Assembly: GCA_025362585.1 (NCBI GenBank)
Contig: JANYFR010000021.1
Coordinates: forward strand, 20,019 to 84,018
Direction: 5' to 3'
DNA: 64,000 nucleotides
Origin: Acidimicrobiales bacterium
GTDB lineage: Bacteria; Actinomycetota; Acidimicrobiia; Acidimicrobiales; RAAP-2
In this document: positions 54,971 to 62,948 of the stretch, piece after piece
How positions within the stretch are numbered: the stretch's first letter is position 1
Layout of the letters: every line of letters starts with the position of its first letter
Made by a program: the position numbers and the translations under genes
Notes under the pieces: generated by a model
Seen by the model: only the letters and a program-made list of their open reading frames with translations
Databases searched by the model: none
What the model was told of the DNA's origin: nothing

Positions 54971-54986
54971 GGGTCCCCGCCGGGAT

Positions 54987-55469
54987 CTAGAGGTAGGTGC
55001 CGGCACGAGGATCGACGGCCCCGGGGTTGAGCGACCGATCGCGCATCTTTTCCAACTGCGCGGCCGCCGCGGCCTGTTGGGCGAACAGCGAGGCCTGGAT
55101 GCCGTGGAACAGCCCCTCGAGCCAGCCGACCAACTGGGCTTGGGCAATCCGTAGCTCGGACTCGGTGGGGACGTCGGCACTGAAGGGCAGCGCCATCTTC
55201 GAGAGCTCATTGGCGAGGTCCGGCGACAGCGCGCCCGAGAGCTCATGAATCGACATCTCGTAGATCTCGCGCAGCCGCGTCCGGCCCGCTTCGTCGAGCG
55301 GGGCGCTGCGAGCTTCGTCGAGCAACGACTTCACCATCGAGCCAATCCGCATCACTTTCGCGGGCTGGCTAATGAAGTCGGTGTTCTCGTCGGGGGTCGC
55401 CTCGGCCTCGCCGGGGGCCAGCACCTCGTCGGGATTCACGCGCACGTTGTCCTTGGGTTCTTGTTCCAC
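54987..55469 (-). CDS. bpa: Bacterial proteasome activator (Bpa/PafE family)
   Basis: ATP-independent ring that opens the actinobacterial 20S proteasome. The 160-residue protein has the family core VMRIGSMVKSLLDEARSAPLDEAGRTRLREIYEMSIHEL then LRIAQAQLVGWLEGLFHGIQASLFAQQ, and a C-terminal GTYL matching the gate-opening GQYL motif of mycobacterial Bpa with Gln to Thr. GTG start at 55469. It implies prcBA elsewhere in the genome. Confidence 0.93.
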   Translation of the reverse strand: MEQEPKDNVRVNPDEVLAPGEAEATPDENTDFISQPAKVMRIGSMVKSLLDEARSAPLDEAGRTRLREIYEMSIHELSGALSPDLANELSKMALPFSADVPTESELRIAQAQLVGWLEGLFHGIQASLFAQQAAAAAQLEKMRDRSLNPGAVDPRAGTYL

Positions 55470-55534
55470 CCATCTACTGTGCCAGACGAACGGCTCAGTC
55501 GGTGCACCGGATCGAGCGAAGCAACCCGCCGCAG

Positions 55535-55540
55535 TACAAT
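55535..55540 (+). promoter_or_regulatory. -10 box for leaderless rrf2 transcript
   Basis: TACAAT, six bases (GACGTC), then the ATG at 55547. This is the best -10 match of the leaderless set. Confidence 0.58.
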
Positions 55541-55546
55541 GACGTC

Positions 55547-55996
55547 ATGAGGGTATCGACGCGCGGGGACTACGCCAGTCGAGCTCTACTGAGCCTCGCC
55601 CTAGGACCCAACCACGAAATCCCGACGTCCGTGCGCGACCTCGCCGAACGGACCGGCCTACCCCAGCCCTACCTCGAACAGATCCTGTTGAGCTTGAAGG
55701 GCGTCGGACTGGTGCGCTCCAAGCGGGGCGTCGGAGGTGGCTACGTCCTGGCTCGTGCGATCGACGACATTACGCTGGCCGAAATCGTCGCGGCGGTCGA
55801 CGGCCCGATCGTGGCCGGTGACTTTGGCGAGCCCCACAAGGACGGCGCGTGCGACCACGAGGGCCAGTGCGTGCTCTTGGGCGTCTGGGCCGACGTCGGA
55901 AATCACATGCGCGAGCACCTCTCGAGCTTCACGTTGGCCGACATGGTCATGCAGGCGCGCGGCATCAAACCGGTGGCTCGAACCCACAGCGCCTAA
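55547..55996 (+). CDS. Rrf2-family transcriptional regulator
   Basis: The 149-residue winged-helix regulator begins MRVSTRGDYASRALLSLAL; the HTH runs ITSVRDLAERTGLPQPYLEQILLSLK-like (IPTSVRDLAERTGLP) and the wing is RSKRGVGGGYVLA. It keeps two of the usual three sensor Cys, C102 and C108, with H104 between; other ligands could be H97 or acidic residues, so an Fe-S cluster or redox switch is possible. ATG at 55547 chosen from the family N-terminus. The sigma gene downstream and its dyads make it a candidate regulator of that promoter. Confidence 0.9.
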   Translation: MRVSTRGDYASRALLSLALGPNHEIPTSVRDLAERTGLPQPYLEQILLSLKGVGLVRSKRGVGGGYVLARAIDDITLAEIVAAVDGPIVAGDFGEPHKDGACDHEGQCVLLGVWADVGNHMREHLSSFTLADMVMQARGIKPVARTHSA

Positions 55997-55999
55997 GTC

Positions 56000-56027
56000 C
56001 CAATTCTTAACCTTTTCAAAGAATTGG
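56000..56027. promoter_or_regulatory. AT-rich perfect dyad upstream of the sigma factor promoter
   Basis: CCAATTCTT (56000-56008) and AAGAATTGG (56019-56027), a 9-base perfect dyad with a 10-base centre, begins four bases after the rrf2 stop and ends five bases before the -35 at 56032. It could be an operator, for example for the neighbouring Rrf2 protein, or a terminator; the low G+C favours protein binding. Confidence 0.6.
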
Positions 56028-56031
56028 AACC

Positions 56032-56060
56032 TTGAAGTAGTGGGCCGGCCGTGGTAAATT
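56032..56060 (+). promoter_or_regulatory. Promoter of the sigma factor gene
   Basis: TTGAAG (56032-56037), 17-base spacer, TAAATT (56055-56060), a good vegetative-type promoter. The predicted leader is about 64 bases and contains the palindrome at 56075 and a GATCG/CGATC repeat. Confidence 0.7.
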
Positions 56061-56074
56061 ACTTACACGCAAAT

Positions 56075-56087
56075 AGGAATTATTCCT
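56075..56087. promoter_or_regulatory. Palindrome in the sigma factor leader
   Basis: AGGAAT-T-ATTCCT, perfect arms, begins about eight bases after the predicted transcription start, where a repressor could block initiation or an RNA hairpin could form. Confidence 0.45.
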
Positions 56088-56130
56088 TGATCGTGGATTA
56101 CCCCTCGATCCAACCGGCAAGGAGCTTCAA

Positions 56131-56982
56131 ATGAACACCGTTGCACGCCGTTCCGCGGTAAATACCAACGACATGTTGGGTCTGTTGATGCGCGACCTCG
56201 ATCGCTACCCCATGCCCAACTACGACGAACAGGTCGAACTCGCCAAGCGCGTGACCGCCGGCGACGAAGAGGCCAAGAAGCAGATGGTGGCGGCCAACTT
56301 GCGCCTGGTGCTGCACTGGGCCCGTCGCTACCAAGACCGTGGCGTCGAAATGATCGACCTCGTCCAGGAGGGCACCTTCGGCCTCTTGCGCGCCGTCGAA
56401 AAGTTCGACTGGGAACGGGGCTTTAAGTTCTCCACGTACGCCACCTGGTGGATCCGCCAGGCGTTACAGCGCGCCGTCCAACAGCACGGACGCACGATCC
56501 GCATCCCGCTCGAGGTCGGAGAGCAGCTGCAGCGTCTCGAAGCGACCTCCGCGGAACTGACGTCCATCTTTGGTCGCAAGCCGACCGACGAGGAGCTCAC
56601 TGAGGCGACCGGTATGTCCAAGGCCGAACGCGACAACCTCCACGGCCTCGCGGGCGTGACCGCGAGTCTCGACCAGCCCGCTTCGTCGGACTCGGCGACC
56701 ACGCTGGGCGACCTCGTGGCCCCGAATCAGCACGACTGGGTCGGCGACATCGAACAGACGATGATGGACGACCAGCTGCACGGCGCCCTCGCGAAGTTGA
56801 ACGAACTGCAGCGTGAGGTCCTGACGCTGCGCTTCGGTCTGAACGGCACCCCGCCCCTCTCACTGCAGGCGACCGCGACCAAAATGGACATCGGGGTGCG
56901 CCGGGTGCGCCGCGCCGAGGAAGAGGCCCTCGGGATTCTGCGCGACGACAACACCGTCGTCGCCGCCCACGAGAACGTTTAG
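56131..56982 (+). CDS. RNA polymerase sigma-70 factor, group 2-like
   Basis: 283 residues with regions 1.2 to 4. Region 2 (MVAANLRLVLHWARRYQDRG-VEMIDLVQEG, FKFSTYATWWIRQALQRAV) is primary-sigma-like. Region 3 has RIPLEVGEQLQRLE. Region 4.1 is LNELQREVLTLRFGL, but 4.2 (SLQATATKMDIGVRRVRRAEEEAL) departs from the usual GVTRERIRQIE helix, so -35 recognition may differ. The long acidic region 1.1 of primary sigma is missing. ATG with AAGGAG site. A stress or stationary-phase role is inferred. It lies downstream of rrf2 and converges with rluD (overlapping stops). Confidence 0.92.
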   Translation: MNTVARRSAVNTNDMLGLLMRDLDRYPMPNYDEQVELAKRVTAGDEEAKKQMVAANLRLVLHWARRYQDRGVEMIDLVQEGTFGLLRAVEKFDWERGFKFSTYATWWIRQALQRAVQQHGRTIRIPLEVGEQLQRLEATSAELTSIFGRKPTDEELTEATGMSKAERDNLHGLAGVTASLDQPASSDSATTLGDLVAPNQHDWVGDIEQTMMDDQLHGALAKLNELQREVLTLRFGLNGTPPLSLQATATKMDIGVRRVRRAEEEALGILRDDNTVVAAHENV

Positions 56983-57950
56983 AGCCGCACCCCGTCGGGA
57001 ACCAGGCTTCGCAGGTCGTCCGGGAGGGCGACGCTCGTGCTGTGCCATTCGTCGGTGCGGGGATGCGCGAAGGCCAACGTCGTCGAGTGCAGGAAGAAGC
57101 GGTCCTCCGCCAACCGACGTTCGCGACGATGCCCGTAACGGGGATCGTTCACGACCGGGTGACCAATGGTGGCCAAGTGAACCCTGATTTGGTGCGTCCG
57201 TCCGGTATCCAGTTGCAGACGAAGGAGCGTCATCGCGTGGGGCTTATCGATTCGCGCGAGCACCTCGTAGCCGGTGCGCGCGGCGCGACCGTCGCCACGC
57301 ACCGCCATCATCGTCGGCGTCCGCGTCGAGCGACCGAGCGGCGCGTCGACCACACCACGCTCTTCGACAACGTGTCCCTCGACCATGCCGAGGTACGTGC
57401 GCTCCATCAGTCGTTCGGCTAACTGCGCACTCAGATTCGAGAAACCTTCGCGCGACTTGGCGACGACGAGCACGCCCGACGTCCCCTTGTCGAGACGGTG
57501 CACAATGCCGGGACGGAGCGGGTCACAGATTCCCTCGGTGCTCAGTTCGCGCATCTGGGGGAAGAGCGCCAGGAGTCCGGCGACGAGGGTGCCCTCGCGG
57601 TGGCCGGCCCCCGGATGAACCACCTGACCAGGAGCCTTGTTCACGACTGCGAAATCGGGATCGTCCACGACGACGTCCACCAGCACCGTCGGATCGGCCT
57701 CGACAACGCCACTCGCCGGGGCGGGCAGCACGGCGATCAGGCGCTGGCCCGCCTCGACCGACGTGGAGGGTTTCACCACGACCTTGTCATTCAGCGTGAC
57801 GGTGCCACTCGCGAGCACCTCGGCCGCTACGGACCTCGACAGACCGGTCAGCATCGCTAGCAGGCGGTCCACGCGAATCGCGTCGAGCGTGCTCGGCACG
57901 ACGAGGTCGAGGATCTCTCCATCAAAGGCATCGCCCGAGCCGTCACTCAC
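56979..57950 (-). CDS. RluA/RluD-family 23S rRNA pseudouridine synthase
   Basis: 323 residues: an N-terminal S4 domain (RVDRLLAMLTGLSRSVAAEVLASGTVTLN), then the catalytic domain with GIVHRLDKGTSGVLVVAKS (catalytic Asp), and TGRTHQIRVHLATIGHPVVNDPRYG. The best fit is RluD (positions 1911/1915/1917 in E. coli numbering), but site specificity cannot be read from sequence. It is downstream of lspA with a four-base overlap, a common pairing. Confidence 0.92.
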   Translation of the reverse strand: MSDGSGDAFDGEILDLVVPSTLDAIRVDRLLAMLTGLSRSVAAEVLASGTVTLNDKVVVKPSTSVEAGQRLIAVLPAPASGVVEADPTVLVDVVVDDPDFAVVNKAPGQVVHPGAGHREGTLVAGLLALFPQMRELSTEGICDPLRPGIVHRLDKGTSGVLVVAKSREGFSNLSAQLAERLMERTYLGMVEGHVVEERGVVDAPLGRSTRTPTMMAVRGDGRAARTGYEVLARIDKPHAMTLLRLQLDTGRTHQIRVHLATIGHPVVNDPRYGHRRERRLAEDRFFLHSTTLAFAHPRTDEWHSTSVALPDDLRSLVPDGVRL

Positions 57951-58420
57951 CGCGCGACCAATCGCTCACCACGCAGTGCCGCGACCAGTAGGACCACGAA
58001 TCCCGCGGTGATTGCGGCGTCGGCGGTGTTAAAGACTGGAAAGGAACCGAGCGCCACGAAGTCGGTCACCTGATGCGGCGTCGCCGCCAGCCGGTCGACG
58101 ACGTTGGCCACCCCGCCGCCGAGCAACAGACCGAAGCCGGCCGTCGGCACGCCCGGGGCGGCGTGCACGCCAATGGCGACGACGATGACGACCACGACGA
58201 CCGTCAGCGCGGTCGTCATGATCGGCCCCGCTTGGTCGATCGAGAAGGAAATGCCCGAGTTGTACTGGAGGCGCAGCCACACCGCGCCGGCGACGTGGAC
58301 GTCGTGGGTCGCGAGGGCGTGACGGGCCCCGGCCTTGGCGAGTGCGTCGACGGCCGTGACGAGGAGAGCCACGATGAGAACGGCGTCGTTACGATGAAGC
58401 CCTAGACGCTGGCGCGGCAC
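57947..58420 (-). CDS. lspA: Lipoprotein signal peptidase (signal peptidase II)
   Basis: Membrane aspartyl protease cleaving prolipoproteins. It has 157 residues and four TM helices, with catalytic Asp in GGVANVVDRLA and FNTADAAITAG. The usual N-terminal DQxTK reads DALAK here. GTG at 58420 gives a family-length protein starting 19 bases inside the upstream gene; a GTG at 58372 would make it short. It would process lipoproteins such as the one at 38414. Confidence 0.88.
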   Translation of the reverse strand: MPRQRLGLHRNDAVLIVALLVTAVDALAKAGARHALATHDVHVAGAVWLRLQYNSGISFSIDQAGPIMTTALTVVVVVIVVAIGVHAAPGVPTAGFGLLLGGGVANVVDRLAATPHQVTDFVALGSFPVFNTADAAITAGFVVLLVAALRGERLVAR

Positions 58421-59424
58421 GAGACACACATGAACACCGGCAGTTGTGCGCCCAGCCGGGCCCGGGAGATGGGCTCGAAGCACTCGTCGCAGCGTCCGTA
58501 GCTCCCGTCGTCGATGCGCGAGAGCGCGACGTCAATCTCGTCGACCTTGAGGCGCAACAACGCCGCGAAGTCCTTCTTCTGGTCGCGGTCGATGTCCGAG
58601 GCAACGCTGCTGCCGTCCTCGTCGTCGTACTCGAGCCGCTCACGGTCCACCAACATCTCGTCGGCCTCGGACTCCATCACCGCAATATCGACCTTGGTCG
58701 CCGCGCGCGTTTCGAGCAGTAGACCACGCAACTCCTCGAGAAAGGCCGTGTCGGCGCCGTAGGGCTTGGCGTGCATCTTGCGCTCGAGGGCCTCGAGGCG
58801 CCTACGCTCCTCGAGGTCGCGGCGCTCCTCACGCTTGAACTCCTCGAGGTTGCGACGTTCGATCTCCTTGATCTTGCGCAACTTCTCGCCCTCGATGGCT
58901 TTGCGCTTCGCGTCGATCTCGCGTTGCTTCTTCGCCTCGGCCGCGGCCTTTTCGCGGGCTTTGCGCTGGACCTCGCGCTCTCTGGCGGCGGCGCGGGCCT
59001 TGGCGTCGCGTTCCTTCTTGAGCTTCGCCGCGGCCATTGCCTTGGCCTTGACCCCGGCCGCCTTCTCCTTCAGAGCGGCCTTCGCACGCGCGTCACGGTC
59101 CTTCTGCGTCTTCGCGGCCGCCAGGGCCCGAGCCTTGATGGCGGCAGCTTTCGTCGCCGCGGCGGCGCGCTGGGCCGGCGACGAGGACGCCGCCTTCGCG
59201 ACAACCTTCTTCGCCGGCGCCTTCTTGGCGGCCTTCTTCGCGACGGCCTTCTTCGCCGGCGCCTTCTTGGCGGCCTTCTTCGCGACTGCCTTCTTCGCGA
59301 GGGACTTCTTCCCCACCGTCTTCTTGACGACCGTCTTCTTGGCCGGGGCTTTCTTCGACGATTTGGCCGACGCCACCGTCTTCTTGGCCGGAGCCTTCTT
59401 CAAAATTCTAGCGCTGGACGACAT
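58402..59424 (-). CDS. TraR/DksA zinc-finger protein with histone-H1-like Lys/Ala tail
   Basis: 340 residues. The first ~80 are repeats of AKKAPAKKAVAKK type, like histone H1 and mycobacterial HupB tails. A long, highly charged helical stretch (about 95-225, EKAAAEAKKQREIDAKRK-like) follows, and the C-terminus is a DksA/TraR domain with the zinc finger GRCDECFEPI then FMCVSCR. It may bind RNA polymerase and DNA at once. ATG at 59424 with GAGGAG six bases upstream. Streptomyces relatives also have Lys-rich heads. It lies in the division cluster before lspA. Confidence 0.9.
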   Translation of the reverse strand: MSSSARILKKAPAKKTVASAKSSKKAPAKKTVVKKTVGKKSLAKKAVAKKAAKKAPAKKAVAKKAAKKAPAKKVVAKAASSSPAQRAAAATKAAAIKARALAAAKTQKDRDARAKAALKEKAAGVKAKAMAAAKLKKERDAKARAAAREREVQRKAREKAAAEAKKQREIDAKRKAIEGEKLRKIKEIERRNLEEFKREERRDLEERRRLEALERKMHAKPYGADTAFLEELRGLLLETRAATKVDIAVMESEADEMLVDRERLEYDDEDGSSVASDIDRDQKKDFAALLRLKVDEIDVALSRIDDGSYGRCDECFEPISRARLGAQLPVFMCVSCRASV

Positions 59425-59463
59425 GGTCAACTCCTCGACGTGGCACCGAACAAGTGCGGGCTG

Positions 59464-59469
59464 ACCCTA
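59464..59469 (-). promoter_or_regulatory. Possible -10 box for the TraR/DksA gene
   Basis: Minus-strand TAGGGT, 39 bases ahead of ATG 59424, the same hexamer as before divIVA but with a leader that includes the GAGGAG site. No clear -35. Confidence 0.3.
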
Positions 59470-59485
59470 CCAGTTGCGGCGCGAC

Positions 59486-60229
59486 TTACTGTCGATCGTC
59501 GCGCCCCGGCTGCTCGAAGTTAAGCACCTGACCGAGCGATTGCTGGGGCGCGGGTGGTGGTGCGGGTGGTGGCGCCAGTGACGCTCGTGTCGAGACCGGC
59601 GGCGCCGGTGAGGGTGCGGCACCCGTGGTGCGAGCACCACCGACCTGCAGGGAACTCTCCACCCAGTGGGCGAACTCGGCGAGCGCCCCGCTCAGTCGCT
59701 TTCGCTCGGTCTCGAGCTGTCGGGCGAGCGTGTCGACGTCCTCGCTCAGTCGTTGCTTGAGTCCGTTCAGCCGGTTCACTTCGTCTTCGGCGCGGCTACG
59801 GGCCTCGGCGACGATTTCGCGGGCCCGCTCCTGGGCCGAGGTCGTCATCTCTCGGGCCTTGGTCTCGGCCTCCTGCTGGGCCTGCTCGATGAACTGTTGG
59901 GCCATGGCGATCATTGCGGTGACCTGTTCGGCACCGGAAACGGTCACGACGCGAGCTGGTCCCGGCGCCGGCGATGGCGCCACCTGGGGCGACGGTGCCG
60001 GGCTCGGGGTGTAGGGAGACTCGCGCGAGTCGAGCTGGTTGATCCGCTCGGCGGCCTGGCGTAACTGCTGGCGCTGCTGGTGGGTGAGCTCCTTCAGTTG
60101 GTGAATCTCGCCAGAGAGACGTTCGAGGAACTCGTCGACCTCGTCGACGTTGTACCCCTTGAGGCCGACCTTAAAGGCCACCGTGTCGATGGCGTCGATT
60201 GCCGAGTGCGCGTTATCCGAGCTGTCCAT
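59486..60229 (-). CDS. DivIVA/Wag31-like polar scaffold protein
   Basis: 247 residues. The N-terminal lipid-binding DivIVA domain has AFKVGLKGYNVDEVDEFLERLSGEI, then a coiled coil, a Pro/Ser/Ala linker (about 70-95), a second coiled coil (EQVTAMIAMAQQFIEQAQQEA to LETERKRLSG) and a Pro-rich tail. It organises polar growth and septation in Actinobacteria. ATG at 60229 with a leaderless-type -10. Confidence 0.9.
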   Translation of the reverse strand: MDSSDNAHSAIDAIDTVAFKVGLKGYNVDEVDEFLERLSGEIHQLKELTHQQRQQLRQAAERINQLDSRESPYTPSPAPSPQVAPSPAPGPARVVTVSGAEQVTAMIAMAQQFIEQAQQEAETKAREMTTSAQERAREIVAEARSRAEDEVNRLNGLKQRLSEDVDTLARQLETERKRLSGALAEFAHWVESSLQVGGARTTGAAPSPAPPVSTRASLAPPPAPPPAPQQSLGQVLNFEQPGRDDRQ

Positions 60230-60235
60230 GCAGCC

Positions 60236-60241
60236 ACCCTA
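60236..60241 (-). promoter_or_regulatory. -10 box for leaderless divIVA transcript
   Basis: Minus-strand TAGGGT, six bases (GGCTGC), then the ATG of divIVA. The hexamer and distance are identical to those before the gene at 24387. Confidence 0.52.
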
Positions 60242-60272
60242 CCGCCATCGTGCGATCAGTTCGTGAATTGAA

Positions 60273-60527
60273 CTACGGGATGATCTGGTTGATGACAATC
60301 AAAATCAAGATGGCGATCATGACCGAGAGGTCGATGCCCACGCCCCCGAAATTTGGCCGCGGCATGATCTGGCGAAGTGGTCGCAGCACCGGTTCGGTGA
60401 CGACCGCGAGCACGTGCTTGACGGTGGCGAGGCCGCCACTGGAATTGGTCGTGGGAAACCAGCTGAGCAACGCGGTGGCGAAGAAGGCCAGAATATAGAG
60501 TCGGATCAAGTTGTGAATCAGGATCAT
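60273..60527 (-). CDS. YggT-family membrane protein
   Basis: 84 residues, two TM helices (about 5-23 and 66-83) around VTEPVLRPLRQIMP, the YggT signature. It is found next to sepF in most Gram-positives, where it is linked to division or osmotic tolerance without a defined activity. The start overlaps the sepF stop by four bases. Confidence 0.92.
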   Translation of the reverse strand: MILIHNLIRLYILAFFATALLSWFPTTNSSGGLATVKHVLAVVTEPVLRPLRQIMPRPNFGGVGIDLSVMIAILILIVINQIIP

Positions 60528-61126
60528 GCGTTGCCGGGGTCACGATAGTTCGTGGCGCGCAGCCGATCCTTCGCCTCGGTGCCGAGGTGCGTACCCTGGG
60601 GACTCACGAGGTACACGTTGTGGTCGAGCACTTCGATCTTCGCGTTGAGCGCGTACGCGGTGCCGGCCGTGAAGTCAACCAGACGACGGCCCAGTCCGGG
60701 CTCCACCCCCGCCACGTTCAACACCACGGCGCGATTCGATCGCAGCAGGTCGGTGATGCGCCGCGACTCGTCGTAGGAGCGGGGCACGAAAATAGCGACG
60801 TCGCGCTCGTGGGAGAACGATGAGACGCCTCGTGCGGTGCCGGGGCTCGGCATCGGTCGGACCCGGGGCACCTGTCCCGAGGAGTCGAGCACCGAGATCG
60901 ACGAGACGCGGTTGGGTGACGCGGGCGACGTGCGCGACGTCGACGGACCGCCGGGCGTGGTCGGGAACTGTCGGGCCCCGGTCGAACTCGGCGTCGCGCG
61001 CTCGGCCTCCTCGTTGCCCGCCTGCTCGTCGGAGAAGGGGCGGGCCGGTCCCGTTGCGCCGTACTCGCCGTACTCGTCCTCGATGAGACCTAGGAATCCT
61101 AGGAACCCGCGCAACTTTTCTTTCAT
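60524..61126 (-). CDS. sepF: Cell division protein SepF
   Basis: FtsZ membrane anchor and filament-bundling protein in bacteria lacking FtsA. It has an N-terminal amphipathic helix (MKEKLRGFLGFLGLI), an acidic/Pro-Ser-rich linker, and the C-terminal SepF domain (SSFSHERDVAIFVPRSYDESRRITDLLRSNRAVVLNVAG). ATG at 61126 was chosen over 61132 because GAGGAG is then six bases upstream. 200 residues. Confidence 0.94.
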   Translation of the reverse strand: MKEKLRGFLGFLGLIEDEYGEYGATGPARPFSDEQAGNEEAERATPSSTGARQFPTTPGGPSTSRTSPASPNRVSSISVLDSSGQVPRVRPMPSPGTARGVSSFSHERDVAIFVPRSYDESRRITDLLRSNRAVVLNVAGVEPGLGRRLVDFTAGTAYALNAKIEVLDHNVYLVSPQGTHLGTEAKDRLRATNYRDPGNA

Positions 61127-61167
61127 CGACATCTCCTCGCGGTTCCAACGGCTGGAGCCATGTTAGG

Positions 61168-61857
61168 TCAGCGCGCTCTCGCGACGGCTCGCTCGCCAAA
61201 CAGGGCCCGTCCGACCCGGACCTCGCTCGAGCCCCGTTCACAGGCCAGTTCCAGGTCGTCACTCATGCCCATGGATCGTTCCACGAGACCGAGATCGTCG
61301 CACATGGCGTTGGTCGCGGCGAACGCGGCTCGGGCGCCGGCGCGGTCCGTCGGGGCGACGGTCATCAGACCGCGCACGTCGAGCGCTCGCGCCCGCCCGT
61401 ACTCGACGAGTGCCGCGACGTCTCGGGGCGTCGCACCGTTGCGCCGTGCCGAACCCGTGAAATCAACCTGCACGTAGACCGATTGGCCGGGACGGTGCGC
61501 GGCGATTCGGTCGATCTCCGTCACGCGCGACAGTCCGCAGATCACGTCCGCGACGTCGACCACGTGGCGAATCTTGTTGGACTGCAGGGTACCGAGGTAG
61601 TGCCAGGCGAGCGCCACGTCACCGACGGCGGCGCGCTTGGCGGCCAGTTCGTCCACGTAGTTCTCACCCACCGACCGCAGTCCCACGGCGAGCGCGGCGA
61701 GGACGTGCTCGGCCCCGAAGGTCTTGGTGACCGCGACGATCCGCAGCGAGTTGGCGTCGCGACCGGTCGAGGAGATACGCGAGCGAACGTGCTCGAGGTT
61801 CGCCGCGACCACCCGGACCAGTTCGGGGTTAGCGAAGGAAGCTGGGGAGGTCGTCAT
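61168..61857 (-). CDS. YggS-family PLP homeostasis protein
   Basis: PLP-binding alanine-racemase-fold protein. From ATG at 61857 it is 229 residues and overlaps the end of ftsZ by 29 bases; a GTG at 61812 is an alternative start. It has PLP Lys in [50 protein letters not shown] and the phosphate-binding [27 protein letters not shown]. The ftsZ-yggS-sepF-yggT-divIVA order is standard. Confidence 0.93.
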   Translation of the reverse strand: MTTSPASFANPELVRVVAANLEHVRSRISSTGRDANSLRIVAVTKTFGAEHVLAALAVGLRSVGENYVDELAAKRAAVGDVALAWHYLGTLQSNKIRHVVDVADVICGLSRVTEIDRIAAHRPGQSVYVQVDFTGSARRNGATPRDVAALVEYGRARALDVRGLMTVAPTDRAGARAAFAATNAMCDDLGLVERSMGMSDDLELACERGSSEVRVGRALFGERAVARAR

Positions 61858-62917
61858 CGCCACCGACGTCGAAAAAGTCGTCATTGGTGGTACTAGTGAA
61901 GATGTCGCTGCGCGGACCTTCGGTGAGCATCGGTTCGCTGGAGGTCGACGCGACGGTCTTGGGCGCGGCGTTGTGATCGAAGCCGGCCGCGATCACGGTC
62001 ACGCGGACCATGTCGCCGATCGATTCGTCGATCACGCTGCCAAAAATGATGTTCGCGTCGGGGTGCGCCACCGAGTGAATGATCTCAGCCGCCTGGGTCA
62101 CTTCGGACAGCGTCACGTTCGGACCCCCGACGATGTTCATGAGAATGCCCCGAGCCCCGTCAATCGAGGCCTCGAGGAGCGGCGACGTGATGGCCGCGCG
62201 CGCCGCGTTGACCGCCCGGCCTTCGCCGGTCGACGAGCCCACGCCCATGATCGCGGTACCGGCGTTGCGCATGATGGCGTTCACGTCGGCGAAGTCGGTG
62301 TTGATCAGTCCGGGCACCGTGATCAGGTCGGTGACGCCCCGCACCGCCGAGAGCAGGACGTCGTCGGCGATCTTGAAGGCGTCGAGCATCGACGTGTCGG
62401 GCGCGGTGACCGATAACAGACGGTCGTTGGGGATCACGATGAGGGTGTCCACCTTCTCACGCAGGCTCTGGATCCCCTTCTCGGCCTGAATGGCGCGGCG
62501 CTTGCCCTCGAAGGAGAAGGGCCGCGTCACCACCCCGATGGTGAGGATCCCGAGGGACCGGGCGATCTCGGCGACGACCGGCGCGGCGCCGGTGCCGGTG
62601 CCACCACCCTCTCCGGCGGTGATGAAGACCATGTCGGTCTCCATCAGGGCTTCTTCAATCTCCCCGCGGTGATCCTCGGCGGCCTGTCGACCGATCTCGG
62701 GGTCACTGCCGGCGCCGAGGCCCTTGGTAAGTTCGCGTCCGATGTCGAGCTTCAAATCGGCTTCACTCATTAGCAGGGCCTGCGCATCGGTGTTGGCAGC
62801 GATGAACTCGATGTTGCGCAGTCCGGCGGTGATCATGCGATTTACCGCGTTGACCCCGCCACCACCCACGCCGATCACTTTGATCACGGCGTGATAGTTG
62901 CTCTGGTTGAGACTCAT
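61829..62917 (-). CDS. ftsZ: Cell division GTPase FtsZ
   Basis: Tubulin homologue forming the Z-ring. The 362-residue protein has [16 protein letters not shown], the tubulin signature [19 protein letters not shown]7 loop [11 protein letters not shown] and a short C-terminal peptide [11 protein letters not shown], the likely SepF-binding tail. ATG at 62917 with AAGGGGAG. It has its own promoter just beyond ftsQ. Confidence 0.97.
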   Translation of the reverse strand: MSLNQSNYHAVIKVIGVGGGGVNAVNRMITAGLRNIEFIAANTDAQALLMSEADLKLDIGRELTKGLGAGSDPEIGRQAAEDHRGEIEEALMETDMVFITAGEGGGTGTGAAPVVAEIARSLGILTIGVVTRPFSFEGKRRAIQAEKGIQSLREKVDTLIVIPNDRLLSVTAPDTSMLDAFKIADDVLLSAVRGVTDLITVPGLINTDFADVNAIMRNAGTAIMGVGSSTGEGRAVNAARAAITSPLLEASIDGARGILMNIVGGPNVTLSEVTQAAEIIHSVAHPDANIIFGSVIDESIGDMVRVTVIAAGFDHNAAPKTVASTSSEPMLTEGPRSDIFTSTTNDDFFDVGGDDDLPSFLR

Positions 62918-62948
62918 GAACTCCCCTTGGATTGACTCTTCTATTGTG

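Noticed and set aside
59190..59410. Apparent short tandem DNA repeats
   Set aside because: They encode the AKKAPAKK protein repeats of the TraR/DksA protein; the periodicity is codon-level and not a CRISPR or satellite array.
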